Shown: positions 34,001-44,608 of the stretch, one piece after another | How the letters are laid out: each line of letters starts with the position of its first letter | How positions within the stretch are numbered: position 1 is the stretch's first letter | NCBI RefSeq assembly: GCF_018873765.1 | Contig: NC_057925.1 | Location: 57,920,970 to 57,984,969 of the forward strand | Direction of reading: 5' to 3' | DNA: 64,000 nt | Source of the DNA: Telopea speciosissima | Taxonomy: Eukaryota > Streptophyta > Magnoliopsida > Proteales > Proteaceae | The notes under the pieces: model-generated | The model's input: only the letters and a program-made list of their open reading frames with translations | The model's database searches: none | Told to the model about the DNA's origin: nothing | Position numbers and translations under genes: made by a program

Positions 34001-34809
34001 CACATGTTTAATGTGTTAATTGTGTGTGTGTGATTGTGAAATCATACCATATTTGTAATATTCTCAAGATTCTAAATAAAGTGGTGGCCTCTATCTCATT
34101 GACAAGCCAATCTATTCTCTCTTCTCAACTGATACTCATATGATTAAACTAATACCTACTGTGAGAAGTACAATAAGATTAAAAAACAATACATGGCTAC
34201 ATGCATCATTGGAATCCTACCGTAAAATATTAAGAGGGATTGAAATGAGCCAAAAAGTAAATCCTCATCCTTTTTCCAGTGGTAAATTGGAAACTGACCA
34301 TCCAATCTGGACAAAAATGCATTGCACTTTTTCCCTTTTTCCTTCTCTTAGTTCCAACTACGTATTTTTTAAGACCCAGACAATCTAAGATGAATATTGG
34401 GTTCAAGAATCATTTGAAGCCAACCAGGTGAACAGTACTAAGAACTAGGAACTGGTTTTCACTGATTCAGAAAATAACAATTTTTCTTTGTTCTGAGAAG
34501 GAAACAACAAGAATAATATGGTCAAGCACAGAGACAAAGAAAAGTACCAGATGGTGGTGCCATAGAAGTCTGTGTTTCTTTACTAACATTGGCTTCCTTC
34601 TCCGGCACAGCATTGGTTTGTGATTGCCTTGCTTTGCTCACCAACCCACTATTTATATCATCCATTGAACGTGATTTTGATGCATTCTCTGCTACTGTAG
34701 TTGGTGGGACAGCATTATACCGCCACCAAGGTTGAGAAGAGACTGCGGAAACTGGAATGTTTTGTGCTCCAAGCTCAAGTCGATTCACATTTTCAGATTC
34801 TGACTCCAT
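19073..34809 (-). CDS. NF-YA: NF-YA (HAP2/CBF-B) CCAAT-binding transcription factor subunit
   Basis: Sequence-specific subunit of the trimeric CCAAT-box factor, acting in the nucleus with NF-YB and NF-YC. Coding exons on the - strand are 34809-34548, 22219-22143, 20709-20638, 20232-20068 and 19489-19073. All joins are GT-AG and in frame and give 330 aa. The N-terminus is Ser/Gln-rich ([22 protein letters not shown]). The conserved core starts near residue 158 with [20 protein letters not shown] (NF-YB/C interaction) and continues, across the last splice site, into [20 protein letters not shown], the DNA-binding part. His and Arg residues needed for CCAAT contact are present. The tail is low-complexity and ends VLTIQ. 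The intron between the first two coding exons is 12.3 kb because of retroelements, yet the splice sites are intact, so it is probably still expressed. Confidence 0.93.
21301..21542. repeat. 121-bp tandem duplication in an NF-YA intron
   Basis: Units 21301-21421 and 21422-21542 are nearly identical (GGGCTG versus GGGCCG is one visible difference). Each starts GAACCAGACTTGAAGTTCTG. It lies between coding exons 2 and 3 of NF-YA. The high identity implies a recent duplication. Confidence 0.9.
22684..23205 (+). mobile_element. Solo LTR with target duplication CAAAC
   Basis: Starts TGATGTAGATCCCAGCC and ends TTACATTA; the perfect 5-bp repeat CAAAC flanks it (22679-22683 and 23206-23210). A TATA box CTATATATAG is at about 22921, followed by a CT-rich leader. 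No interior remains, so LTR-LTR recombination has removed it. Located in the long NF-YA intron. Confidence 0.85.
23211..24288. other. NF-YA intron sequence between insertions
   Basis: No element boundaries recognised apart from C runs at 23397-23411 and 24101-24114. The 89-codon frame at 23487-23756 has no recognisable domain. Confidence 0.35.
24289..24518 (+). repeat. 5' LTR of the composite Copia element
   Basis: Begins TGTTGAAGGATTTGGG, ends TTCTCA and is followed by the tRNA-Met primer-binding site. It is clearly diverged from the 3' LTR. Confidence 0.8.
25260..25986 (-). pseudogene. Unrecognised repeat-containing protein frame of element 2
   Basis: The - strand frame starts with ATG at 25986 ([20 protein letters not shown]). 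It runs 178 codons, then shifts frame near 25450 into one that ends [20 protein letters not shown] at the polypurine tract and continues into the LTR. It is built from internal repeats: [44 protein letters not shown] (twice) and IQAMPLAxEHQEIV (twice). The composition is charged and probably coiled-coil. The C-terminal motif is shared with element 1. No enzyme motif is seen and the role is unknown. One frameshift makes this copy probably non-functional. Confidence 0.55.
27038..27050 (-). promoter_or_regulatory. tRNA-Met primer-binding site of element 2
   Basis: TGGTATCAAAGCC on the - strand directly inside the 5' LTR; one mismatch to the usual TGGTATCAGAGCC. Confidence 0.82.
27819..29005 (+). 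pseudogene. Copia gag-protease, first copy, one premature stop
   Basis: From ATG 27819 the frame encodes a Copia gag (motifs [39 protein letters not shown]), a CCHC zinc knuckle ([14 protein letters not shown]) and the protease motif [13 protein letters not shown] single TGA at 28269-28271 replaces the TGG tryptophan codon present in the second copy. The rest of the frame is open to 29005, so this copy is only lightly damaged. Confidence 0.85.
29059..29817 (-). mobile_element. LTR inserted between two Copia gag copies
   Basis: On the - strand it begins TGATGCAGAACATCCGG, contains a TATA box CTATAAATAG near 29462 and ends ...TTTGACTGCA. No interior and no second LTR. The flanking 5-mers (CCTAG left, GTCCT right) do not match. 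They belong to different positions of the Copia gag, which fits a recombination junction more than a simple solo LTR. Confidence 0.7.
29818..30960 (+). pseudogene. Copia gag-protease, second copy, frameshifted
   Basis: Repeats the gag of 27860-29030 at high similarity ([38 protein letters not shown]). It retains the tryptophan codon that is a stop in the first copy. A frameshift near 30450 moves the zinc knuckle ([14 protein letters not shown]) out of frame, and a TAA interrupts it near 30777. The protease motif is [12 protein letters not shown] near 30820. Confidence 0.82.
31015..33905 (+). pseudogene. Copia integrase, reverse transcriptase and RNase H, broken
   Basis: The integrase region (about 31020-31800) is recognisable only in pieces in different frames. 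Reverse transcriptase runs from about 32455 ([26 protein letters not shown]), with a TAG near 32648 and a deletion near 32775. It resumes with [11 protein letters not shown] near 32970. RNase H follows from about 33465 ([44 protein letters not shown]) and ends at 33905. At least four stops and several shifts prevent translation. Confidence 0.85.
33934..34127 (+). repeat. 3' LTR of the composite Copia element
   Basis: Follows the polypurine tract. It shares with the 5' LTR the blocks TTCATTATGCACATG and GACAAGCCAA and the TTCTCA end, but differs in the first 60 bp and in length (194 versus 230 bp). Confidence 0.75.
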
Positions 34810-35796
34810 ACTATTTAACTTCGAAAGCTTTCAATTCCCTATCCAATCGCACCAACAAAGTGATCAGGATAACCAAAGGAGATGACAAGATTAATGCATG
34901 CAAAGACAAAGAAAGGGATGGGAGTTATAGCCTAGCCACCACACAAAGAAATCTGTTTCTAATCAAAAGAGCCAGAATAACCCATAAATAAATGAGTATA
35001 GAAAGATCAAGTGAAAGAAGAGACATCAATGGCAAATCCTTCCTGAAAGACACCCGAATTGTCCCGCCAAGAACATTGGTAAGCTGTACTCTGTCCCACT
35101 AACGCAACAGAACAAAGTTGAGCTCGAAATTATCAGAAATTCAACTAATACACTATTAAGGAATTGAACTCATAGAAAAGCCCACTTTTTCACAAAATGT
35201 CCAAAAGGAATGTTCCTCTTAAGAAACAGTAATCAGCCAAACGCAACTAAATCACAATAAGAGACTAAGCTAAAATTCTAAGAAAATGGCGTATTAAATC
35301 GATGGAATTCTCAAACAAAACCAATTCCCTCACGCACCCAAGTCTAAAATCTACTCAAATCAATAATTTACCGGACAAGAAGATCAAAACCCTAGTCCCA
35401 GAAGAGAACAAACTTTAAATAAATCATAAAAATTAAACAAACAAAGCAAAATTTCCACTCACAAACCATGGAAATTCCACCCACAATACTGCAAAATACA
35501 AAATCCAATCCAAACAACTCCAAAACCAAACTAACAAATGAACATCAAATCAGAAGAAATCAACATGCCAAAAGAGAAACTAAAAATCGAAGAATAAATC
35601 ACACAGACAATCTTAAACCCAAAATTCGCCTACAGACAAAGCATTAAGGCAAAAAAAAAATAAAACCCAACTTCGCCAAATTACAAAACCGGACTTTCCA
35701 CCACCACCAGCTTCAAAAGCCTGTGAATTGAGCACACTTAACTAACAGATACTCGACACCAAAAGATGAACCACGAAAGCTGCTGAAAGTACTTAC

Positions 35797-35935
35797 TGAC
35801 TCAGAACAGCACTTAAACGAACGCTTCGTTTCGCTGAAACCGAACTCAAAGCCATCGATGTAAATCCATGTCTCTGCAATTCTCAACGAGAAACTGAACC
35901 ACTAGCAAAGGTAGAAAAAATATAAATTAAGAAAT
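35797..35935 (-). promoter_or_regulatory. Probable NF-YA non-coding first exon and promoter side
   Basis: A strong splice donor (GTAAGT on the - strand at 35796-35791) follows an untranslated stretch containing pyrimidine-rich and ATG-poor sequence, about 1 kb upstream of the start codon. NF-YA genes often have a 5' UTR intron. The transcription start and the acceptor next to 34809 are not determined, so the limits are approximate. Confidence 0.35.
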
Positions 35936-35939
35936 AATA

Positions 35940-38460
35940 ATCAATATAATTTTTTATTTCTCAGTCACGCAAAGGTCGCTCTCTCTTTCTGATTAAAATA
36001 ATTAATTGTTTCTACTTTCTAGAGTTTTTGTTACTGGAGGAAAGAGAACATTAAAAAACAGAAGCCGATATCATAAATACATCTAAAGACGAAAGAACCT
36101 CTACCATTTTATCTATGACGATGTTGTCCTTAAATTATTTTTTTTCTCTCCTTCACTTCACTGAAATTATCAGTTTCGGAAAAAATACTTCGGTTCTTTA
36201 AACACAGAAATCCCCACTTGCTCGTTTGTTAGAACCTTGAATTAGGGGAGTTCGGTTTGGTTGAGTTTGATTTCAATCTGATTGAGTCTGTTTTGAATTA
36301 ATAATGGGTGGAATCGAAGCCAACTCGATAAGGGAAGGCTTGGTTTTGGTCGGTTTCAGTTTTATTTTGGTTTTCTTTTATCGGGCTGTAATCAGTTTGG
36401 TAATAGCCTCAAACCTGTTCGGTTTCAGTTTGTAATTTATGGATTTAGACAATTGGGGGGGGGGGGGATTTTTTATTTCAGTTTGTTATTGGTTTAGTAT
36501 TGATTCCGGTCTCATTTTTTATTTTTTGTGATCACAATTGTACCAATGTCAGTCAATTTCTCAATTTCGGACTTATTTTCGTTTGATCTAGTACAGTCTA
36601 ATTTTAATCAATATCGTAATACCTAAACCAACGCCGGCCCAATAAGGAACCGATTCGGTTCATGTTTGTTCAGTTTGGCACCCCTAACCTTGATACCCAT
36701 TCCCTTTGGATTGGAAGCAATGGTCTAATGCCAATATAATGAATATGGTCTTTGTCCAAAAAAGATTAAGAGTTACAAAATTTAAAAGGGTATTCAAACT
36801 TCATATCTCTACATGGGAAAATAAGATTGGATTGAAATTTGTCAAATACATGATGACGTGTACAACATGTTTATCAAATGTGAGCCCAACACAAAATGTT
36901 AGTTGAGGGAATTTCAATTGTGAATCCGTATTTGAGTAACTTGAATAATTGAAAGAACAAAAAAATGGAAAAAACCCATTTGCATGGAATGCATAATATT
37001 AGAACAAAAGATAAGTTTGTTTTTTCCTCGACTTAGCAGAGGTAGCAATGTGATGTCATGTCCCATTTTGTTGAACATTAATACGTCTTTTATTTCTTCT
37101 AAAAATATTGTTCATTTTCAAGCTTGTTTGGTTTTTCTCATCTTAAATTCTTTTCCTGTTTTGAAGCTAAATGGGATGCTTGTGGTAGTCAAAACAATAA
37201 TGATTATTGATGATCAAACATTTTGTAATTTTATCACCCAAGAAAAGTTTCTTCATTGCAAACACCTAGTTGTAACATGTAGATGAATGATACGACAATT
37301 CTGACCAATTTTATTTTTTTGGTATTGCAATTCTGACGATTATATAAGTAGGAAATAGTTTAGATCAGGTACATGTAAAATTTCTACTCAATGTCAATCA
37401 TATCCACTTCCATCTATAGCATATCCTTCTTATATTTTCAACAGTATATTATTTTTAACAATTTTTCTCAATTGAATTTAGAGTTTAGTTTGCCACTTGT
37501 CGAACTTCATCTGGATAAAAACTTAACATATGAACAAGGATCTTAGAGATTAGTTGTCCACAAAATTTCAAATTCATCCATCATATCATATATCATGTAC
37601 TTTTGTTGTTGATGAATTCCATACTGGGCAAGCTTCCATGAAAATCACCACATAATAATAATAATAATAATTATTATTATTATTAGTAGTGAAAGAGGAT
37701 GTTGACTAACCGTGTGCCTCCTACGCACAAATATTACCTGTGAGAGAATTTACCATCGGTCCCCATGAAATAAAAAAATCGCATCTATATTGATGCCCTT
37801 GATGGTTGTTGTTGTTGTTATGAAAAAATAATGTAAACAACCCACGTTCATCGTGTCGCATGTGGCTATTCCAACCATTTGATATAGATGATATGGTAAA
37901 GTTATAGATTTGTGAATCTATATTTTTTCTACAGTTTTTCATAATTTTGTTGATTTTATATATCAATTATTTTTTTTAAAAAATATGGTATGTCTTAACT
38001 AGGTTTGACTCGCTCAAGTCATCCGGTTTTGTTGAGGGTGAGGTGAGCCAAAAGACCTAATTTTCCAAAAATAGTACAAAGATGAACCACTCTTCAGATG
38101 GACCACTGCTTTCATTCCTATAGTAGGGCCTTGGTCCAGAAATCAAATAAGGTCAAAGTCTTTCATGGACCACTCTACCGGCAATCTATTGCAAAATCGA
38201 ATGAAGTATAGAATCAGATTCCATTGATTACAAATTGAATCGTTTCAAATCGGCTTGAATAGTTTAGAATCGATCCAATCGGATGAGAACTAAGTGTACT
38301 TGATTGAAAGAAAAATAAGTGAAGAATCGAGGTTAATCGAGATTGGTAAGGGTAGATTTCAAGTCAATGAGGAACCCATTGTACAAAATGTGAGATGGCG
38401 TGGGTACGAATCTCCACATCACCAATGTACATGGGGATCTTTTTCCAATATTTTATTTTT
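35940..38460. other. AT-rich intergenic region, no gene seen
   Basis: Contains a 13-bp G run (36455-36467) and a perfect (ATA)n/(TTA)n palindromic microsatellite near 37653-37685. No coding exon or complete element was recognised. Confidence 0.45.
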
Positions 38461-38467
38461 ATTTTAT

Positions 38468-38648
38468 TGTAGAGCGTTCTTTGTAGGGAGCATAGGGGCC
38501 ACGTGTGCGGGGCAACCAACGAGAATGCGCGCTGGCATCTCGAGGGGCAAAATTTCCGCCTTTCGTGGGAACAGGGTGGTCATTTCGGCCCCCCATTGTG
38601 TCTGGGTGTGGCCTGCACCCCAAGAGAACATTTACTCTTATTATTTTA
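38468..38648. mobile_element. Foldback element, CATTTCAC-core family
   Basis: Imperfect terminal inverted repeats: GCGTTCTTTGTAGGGAGCAT..GGGCCACGTGTG on the left, and CTGGGTGTGGCCTGCACCCC..AAGAGAACATTTACTC on the right. The core GGTGGTCATTTCGGCCCCCC lies near the middle. No protein coding. Confidence 0.6.
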
Positions 38649-38702
38649 TATATGAGAAAAGCCACCCGCATGCCACATGCTATTGGATGCTATCTCTTTC
38701 TT

Positions 38703-38944
38703 TCGGGGAAAAAATCCTCCGCAATGCCCTAATCTGGTGGTGCACTGCAGTACGGGCCTGAGAGCTTGACACATGGATGATTCGACATCCAATGGTGCCG
38801 AGCTCGAGAAGAAAGAAAAGAAAAAAAATTGTCTTGCATTGATCTCGCATCGTTGAATGAAGCCTCTTCCATGTGTTGAGCTCTCAGGTCCACAATGTAG
38901 TGCATCGCCAGATGCATGCACTGTAGAGGATTTTAATCCCTTTC
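38703..38944. mobile_element. MITE with ~75-bp terminal inverted repeats
   Basis: Left arm GGGGAAAAAATCCTCCGCAA...ATCTGGTGGTGCACTGC and GGCCTGAGAGCTTGACACATGG. The right arm is CCATGTGTTGAGCTCTCAGG...GTAGTGCATCGCCAGAT and GAGGATTTTAATCCC, its reverse complement with scattered mismatches. The centre is a short A-rich spacer. Confidence 0.75.
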
Positions 38945-39129
38945 TTTCCTCTTTTAAAATTACCTACTAGACTTCCTATATGATGCTGACATCGTATTAC
39001 GCCCCAATTTGGGCTACCTGCTAGTGTGCGTAAGCGGCGTGTTTATCCCTCACCCTCTTAAAAAAGAAAAAAATATGAAAATAGAGTACGTGCCCAGTCC
39101 GAGTCTGTCTCTCTCCCATCAAATGGAAA

Positions 39130-39157
39130 TGACCCCCTCCCCTCCCCTCCCCTCCCC
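39130..39157. repeat. (CTCCC)n microsatellite
   Basis: Five uninterrupted or nearly uninterrupted CTCCC units just upstream of the 39.2-kb inverted repeat. Confidence 0.8.
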
Positions 39158-39193
39158 TGAATCATTATCGTCTACGGTTCCCAGACCAGGGTG

Positions 39194-39300
39194 GTTCCCT
39201 AGTGCCTCTCACAAGAGGGGGTGGGATCCACCTGGGGCACCTGACCGAACACTTTGCCAGGGTGGGATCCACCCTACTCTTGTGAGAGGCACTAGGGAAC
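39194..39300. mobile_element. Perfect 24-bp inverted repeat, small foldback element
   Basis: GTTCCCTAGTGCCTCTCACA.. (39194-39217) is the exact reverse complement of 39277-39300. The 59-bp interior carries a further pair GGTGGGATCCACC / GGTGGGATCCACC. It would form a stable hairpin. Probably the core of a MITE; target duplications were not identified. Confidence 0.7.
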
Positions 39301-40754
39301 AGCACTGGTTAGGGACCTCATACGAAGAAAATTCTCCCTCCCACCCTCTCCATTGAGTATAACCACAAATTCCAAGAAAGCCAGTACGTGCTAGTGAGAT
39401 TTTCATCTTCTCAAATGCCAGTGCACCAGACTTAAGACTCCAACCGTTAAAACATGGACAATGGTGTCATTTTAGTGTTGGGTGGACGGTTGTATTCTTG
39501 TGTGGTGCACTTGAGCGGCGCAGTTAAGCTGATAAATTTCCGTGTCGGTGCGTAATCCATTCTAATGAATTAAAAAAAAAAATAGACTACGAGTTAGGAG
39601 TCATTAAAAAGTAAAATAGGGATAAATTAGTCAATGTGTAGTGCTAACTACTAGCCAGCAGTGGCGTTAATAATTGGCCAAAAACAGATGGTGAGAGAAA
39701 ATAATTTGAAGGCATTTCAAATCTTCAACAGCATGCGCTGACACCCGATTTGACGGCACAACGTGTCCTCTCTGAACAACAGACACTGGCCCCACTAGGC
39801 TATAATTCTACCACGTGGCGACATGGCCACCGCTAGTTGTTGAATTAACGGCGTGAACGACGGCGCTCCCCGTTTGCAGACGTAGTCCTGTCTTTGCTGG
39901 GGGTGGCAGCCAAGATCCCATCGGATACCGTCATCTGCCACGCGTCCCTGACACTTTAATATTACACATGCCGTCTCGATTTTAATAACATTATGACACG
40001 TGTCGATCAGTAGCTTCGAGAAGAATTCCTGAAATGTAATAAGAGAAAGGACTATCCCATGATCCATCCGACAAAGGCTGATGCCGTTCTTTTCTACAGG
40101 ACTCGATTTGTCGTTTACCTTATTTTGGAATTTTCCCGTCTTGTACACTATTGGTATTTAATGTTCTAGTTAGGGGTAGTTTGGTCAAACAAAAATGGTG
40201 TATTGAGGATGCAAATATGGGTCGGGCCAATACTGAAACTCAGGTCCGAAGCGGGGCCTTAGAGGACAGACTAGAGCCTAACCCAACCCAGGTTTCCCCT
40301 TGCTCAACCAAGGTCCAATAGAAGCAAACATTTCAATTCTACATACGCTCACAGCTTCTCAAATAGTTACACGACATGGACCAATTTCTAGGTCTACATA
40401 TCAAGCCAATAGTGGATAGTAAATTGGTATATTTAATAAGGGAGAGGAGATAGATTGTGAGATGACAGTACATATTCACAAGCACGATTCTAGGGAGCAA
40501 TAGCGGACGAAGGAATCGTTCAAATCATATTGATATCAATGGAAGACAATACGCCAAAACCAATTCTGTTGCGATCCTGGATTGGTGGATCAGTATGTAT
40601 TAAAAGCAAAAAGATTAAAAAAAAAAAAAAAAAAACATTCTTGAAATGAAAATCATGGATAAATCTGTCCGATCCAGATTGATATCTATTGAGATCGATC
40701 CCATATCCAATATCTATTCCTAGAATCCTGCTCGCAGGTGTGTACTTTTGCGGG

Positions 40755-40922
40755 AATTTATTCTCTTAAGTGTAGTGCATTGCCCCGTGCGCGACACTTA
40801 ATAATCCAATTGTTCACCCAATACTTGAGAGGATAAAAAGACGTCACTACCCATGTTTTTATGGTTGGATTCTTAAGTGTGGTGCACTGGACACTACACC
40901 ACCACACTTGAGAGGATGAAAA
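40755..40922. mobile_element. Foldback element with TTCTTAAGTGT-type arms
   Basis: The left arm TTATTCTCTTAAGTGTAGTGCATTGC and right arm GTAGT..CACACTTGAGAGGATGAAAA are imperfect reverse complements. Two partial internal arms (ACTTGAGAGGATAAAAA near 40824 and GGATTCTTAAGTGTGGTGCA near 40867) suggest two nested or adjacent copies. Confidence 0.55.
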
Positions 40923-41095
40923 TCTATATTTTTGCCCGAATCCTTTTCTGCACTAATCTAGATGACCACCCTATTATTATTCCTTGGTCCTCATCCATGT
41001 ACATCTCAAAAATGGTGATCTTGATTTGGTATTGCTTCAAATACTCTTGATTATGGTAGGCAAGGAAAAAAGCCCAGACCAAAATTACAATTCAA

Positions 41096-41268
41096 ATCCT
41101 CTATGGTGCACTGTCCGTAGCGGCCTGAGTGGTGCAGACACAAGGTGTAGAGCAATGACTGCCTTACCCCTGCTCGAGCAAGGCACTTGGGCAGGGGTAA
41201 AGCAATCATTACGCTACACCTTGTGTTTGCGCCGCTCAGACCGCTATGGGCAATGCGCCATAGAGGAT
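41096..41268. mobile_element. Foldback element with ~55-bp inverted repeats
   Basis: Left: ATCCTCTATGGTGCACTGTC, CGTAGCGGCCTGAGTGGTGC, AGACACAAGGTGTAG. Right: CTACACCTTGTGTTTGCGCC, GCTCAGACCGCTATGGGC, GCGCCATAGAGGAT. The central spacer is also symmetric (TTACCCCTGC / GCAGGGGTAA). It has no coding capacity. Several overlapping open frames are mirror images caused by the symmetry. Confidence 0.8.
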
Positions 41269-42158
41269 CCGGATCCCCAAAATCACATGTCTCTAACATT
41301 GGCAAGATTTTAAAGCAAAAGATACAAAAGTTCTTCTCCTCTCTCCTCCTTTCGGAAAAGGGTTGGGATACCTCAGATTTCCGGAAAAAAGTTGATAATT
41401 GATAAAGGGGAGGGACTGCGAATTGAAAACTAGTAAAGTCTATACTCAGTATTATATATTCTATATTGTAAGATAAGACTTAAAAGGCTCCGTTTGAATG
41501 TAAGGGAAACTAAAGGGAAGCAAAGTGAAGTTTTTTAAGTTTAAAAAGAAAGTTTTTGTAATTATTATCGAATGTGATTATATAAATAATTTAATTTTCT
41601 TATCATATTGAGTAATGATGCATTATAGATTTGAAATTTATTTTACTATTTAAATTCAAGAGATTTGAATGAAAAGTAAAGGAGAATTTAATAATCAAAG
41701 AACGAATAAATTTTAGTTAATGATATAAACATGTGAGATAATAAATTAATAATTACAAAGGTTTCTTTGGGAGAGAAATATATGAAATCGAATCGAACCG
41801 AATCAAACTGACCCCATATTGAACGGTTTTGGATTGAGGTTTTTGGAGATTGTCAAATGACAAACTAATTCAATCGATCAAAACCAAAAACCGAATCAAG
41901 AACCAAAGCAATAAAAACGACAAAAAAAAAAAGAGAGTGGGGAAATGCTTATTAAATACTTTTTATGTAAAAACGAAACGAACATACCGCAAACAAATGC
42001 TTGGTCGATTGCTTGGTGGTTTGCCGATTGTAATGCATACCCCTCAAGAGGTCAAGAGATCGACTCTCCTGGTTTGCATATTGTGCCAAAAAAAGAGGCA
42101 TCCCCTCCCCCTTCCCCCCTTAATTAGTAGTTGTAGGTTTCTGTTGGCTTATTTTACC

Positions 42159-42243
42159 TTATCCTCTCTGATTCCTTAAAGTGTGGTAGTGCGGCAGTGT
42201 TAGGTGGAGATGTCAACACCTGGCAGCTGCTGCATCCAAGGGT
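42159..42243. mobile_element. Single arm of the 5162-5345 MITE family
   Basis: TTATCCTCTCTGATTCCTTA, AAGTGTGGTAGTGCGGCAGT, GGTGGAGATGTCAACACCTG and GCAGCTGC..CATCCAAG align with the left arm of the 5.2-kb MITE. The other arm is absent. Confidence 0.65.
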
Positions 42244-44600
42244 CCATATAATCCGATTCTCATATGGTAATTTAAAAATAAAGTCAAGAATGAGCCCCCA
42301 AACATGGGAACCATAGGGGACTCAATAGGGTAACCAAAAGGTAAAGAAGTTAGAAACAACCCTATTTAAACAAAGGTCATTGATCCAAAATTAAATATAA
42401 TGTATTATAGTATAAGGGTTAAGAGACTTACAACAAAAAAGGACTTGTTTCGATGATCGGAACTAAAAATAAAGAGTAATGTGTTAGAGTGCTAGCATTG
42501 CTTTTGATCAATGTATTTTGATTATTGAACTTGAACTCTTACTTGAATTGAAATTTGAAGCCAAATTGAGTATGGAAGGTCATATTTTCTATGTTAGAAT
42601 TAATTTTATTAATGCTATAATATGCAAATACATTTTCTTTGGATTAATTTTTTTTTTTAATTCGATGACTAAGAAAAAATATTTTGCTTCGAATCAGTTA
42701 AATTAATAACATGAATATATAATATGAAACAAAGGAAATATCTATCATGTTGTAGATTGGATGAGACCCAAATATTGTAAACAGATAAACCTTAGAAAAT
42801 ATATTTATTTAATATATGGTCTACTATATTGCTATTATGGTGCATTAAAAATGACACATGGCCCAAATCAGTCATCCATTTCTTTAGAAGACCTATGTTT
42901 CTAGATAGAAACTTCCTTTGGAAATCCTAAAGAACTTCTTGCTGTTAATCAGTTTTTGCCCTCTGGGTTTCAATTATAACTCCCCTCCCCATTATCTAGG
43001 GTTTTTTTTTTTTAAATTATATTTTAAATACCAAAAGAAGGATTTGTCTGTTTTAATATAAACTACTTGAAGTAAATTAGAATATATGCAATATTTATCT
43101 GGTGTTTTAGACCACTAAAATGGAATAAAATTCCCTTATTAGAAAAGTGTTTGAATTATGCTTGTGGACTTGATTTCTATCCCTCTCATGTCCCTAGACC
43201 ACTATAGCAGACAAGAGAATCACTCCCATTATTTTTTATAATATATTTTACAATTTTTAGGCATGAAACAAAGGGACTCTTCTATAGAGTTGTGCGTCCC
43301 TTGTATTTGCTTTGGATGAAGTAATCTCAATAATAAAGAATTTTCTCATAAAAAAAAAAATAAATTTAAGTTCTTCATTTACCTATATGATTATATCTAT
43401 ATAATTTAAGGTATGGTTTTTGTTCAAGAGCGTATATATACATAGCCTGTGTTTCAGTCTGTCATCCACTAGGGATACATTTGATGATCGAAGTAGTGGC
43501 CATGTGCATACATGATCATTCATAAAAATTTTGTATTTATAATTTATGGCATAGACAGTGCCACCTCGGGCGCACATCACATGCCACCCTTGGGCCCTGA
43601 CACAGTGGCATACAAAATGATTGTTGCACCCCTTGGAACCCTAGAAATGACTACAGGTGTGACGATCATTTCACACACCCTTGTGTCAGTGCACAGAGGC
43701 GGCATGTCTGGCACGACCGGATGATGTTTTTTCTCTCATAATTTATTAAAAATTTTCCTTTTTAATTTGAAACAACCAATGCAATGAAAAACAAACTATA
43801 CCAATGTTTCTAATTAGACCACTATGACAAGGTACTCTAGACAAGTCTTGGTTCTGTCACATGGCAGATCAAACACCATTGTAATTTTGTGAATTGGTGA
43901 CCTGTAAGTCCCTTACTTATTTATCAAGTAAAATCAAAGTTGGTATAAAATTTAGTATTGAAACCTTAATGAACATGAAGAGGAAGCACATTAAAGGATG
44001 GAATAATGGATGTGGAACAAAATGCATAGACTATGCTCTTTAGCAATCTTCTCTATCACCAATAGGAATATTATCCCTCCCTTTCTCTATGATATAAATA
44101 TGTTTTTTCTAGTTTTAAGTTGAATATATTACTGTTCTCATAAAATTAAAAAAAAAAAGGCATAGACATATATATTAGGGTATAATTTACAAAAAAAAAA
44201 GGAGACATATATTAGGGGAGAGGTTTTGTGAGCCGTTGGATAGTTTGAGGGTGGATCGTAGATCTTCATCCACCATTAAACGATCGATTGTGTGCATGAC
44301 TGCACCGTTGAGCACAAAACCTTTTCCCTTATTTCAAATAAATGCAATTTTAAAACGGAAAAAAAAAATGAAAAGAAGGTCGGATGAGCGAAAAAGTACG
44401 TGTAAAAGCGTTAACTGTCGGTCTCCAGATCTACGATAAGATCAAACGAAGGTTCATCTTTTCTCAAATTTCTTTATTATACAGAAAAACAATCTTCTGA
44501 TAAAAAATCGCCACTCGCCTCTTTTCCCTCCCTGTTCTCTCTCTGTCACTCTCCACACTCACAAGCACGTCGCGTTGGAGGTGTGTGTCTAATTTTCCCT
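42244..44600. other. Intergenic AT-rich DNA, one foldback-like block, ARMC8 promoter side
   Basis: The block at about 43555-43735 has the core ACGATCATTTCACACACCC and partly complementary ends (GGCATGTCTGGCACG against GTGCCACC). The rest is AT-rich with no recognisable gene. The 100 bp before 44609 are CT-rich, typical of a plant 5' UTR. Confidence 0.4.
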
Positions 44601-44608
44601 CCGGCCAA

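Larger units (their letters stand above)
24289..34127 (+). mobile_element. Composite, degenerate Ty1/Copia retrotransposon
   Basis: A 5' LTR at 24289-24518 and 3' LTR at 33934-34127 share TTCATTATGCACATG, TAAATAAAGT and GACAAGCCAA blocks. The primer site TAGTATCAGAGC follows the 5' LTR at 24522-24533 and a polypurine tract GAGGGGGAG precedes the 3' LTR (33925-33933). The Copia order gag, protease, integrase, reverse transcriptase, RNase H is present but broken by stops, frameshifts and deletions. The 5' part of gag occurs twice (27819-29058 and 29818-30960), separated by another LTR. The unit also contains element 2 (24933-27509). The 5-bp flanks differ (GTAGG left, ACTGA right). It lies on the strand opposite to NF-YA inside its intron. 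Confidence 0.88.

Noticed and set aside
41051-41402. Mirror-image frames on both strands
   Set aside because: Caused by the foldback symmetry of the element at 41096-41268.
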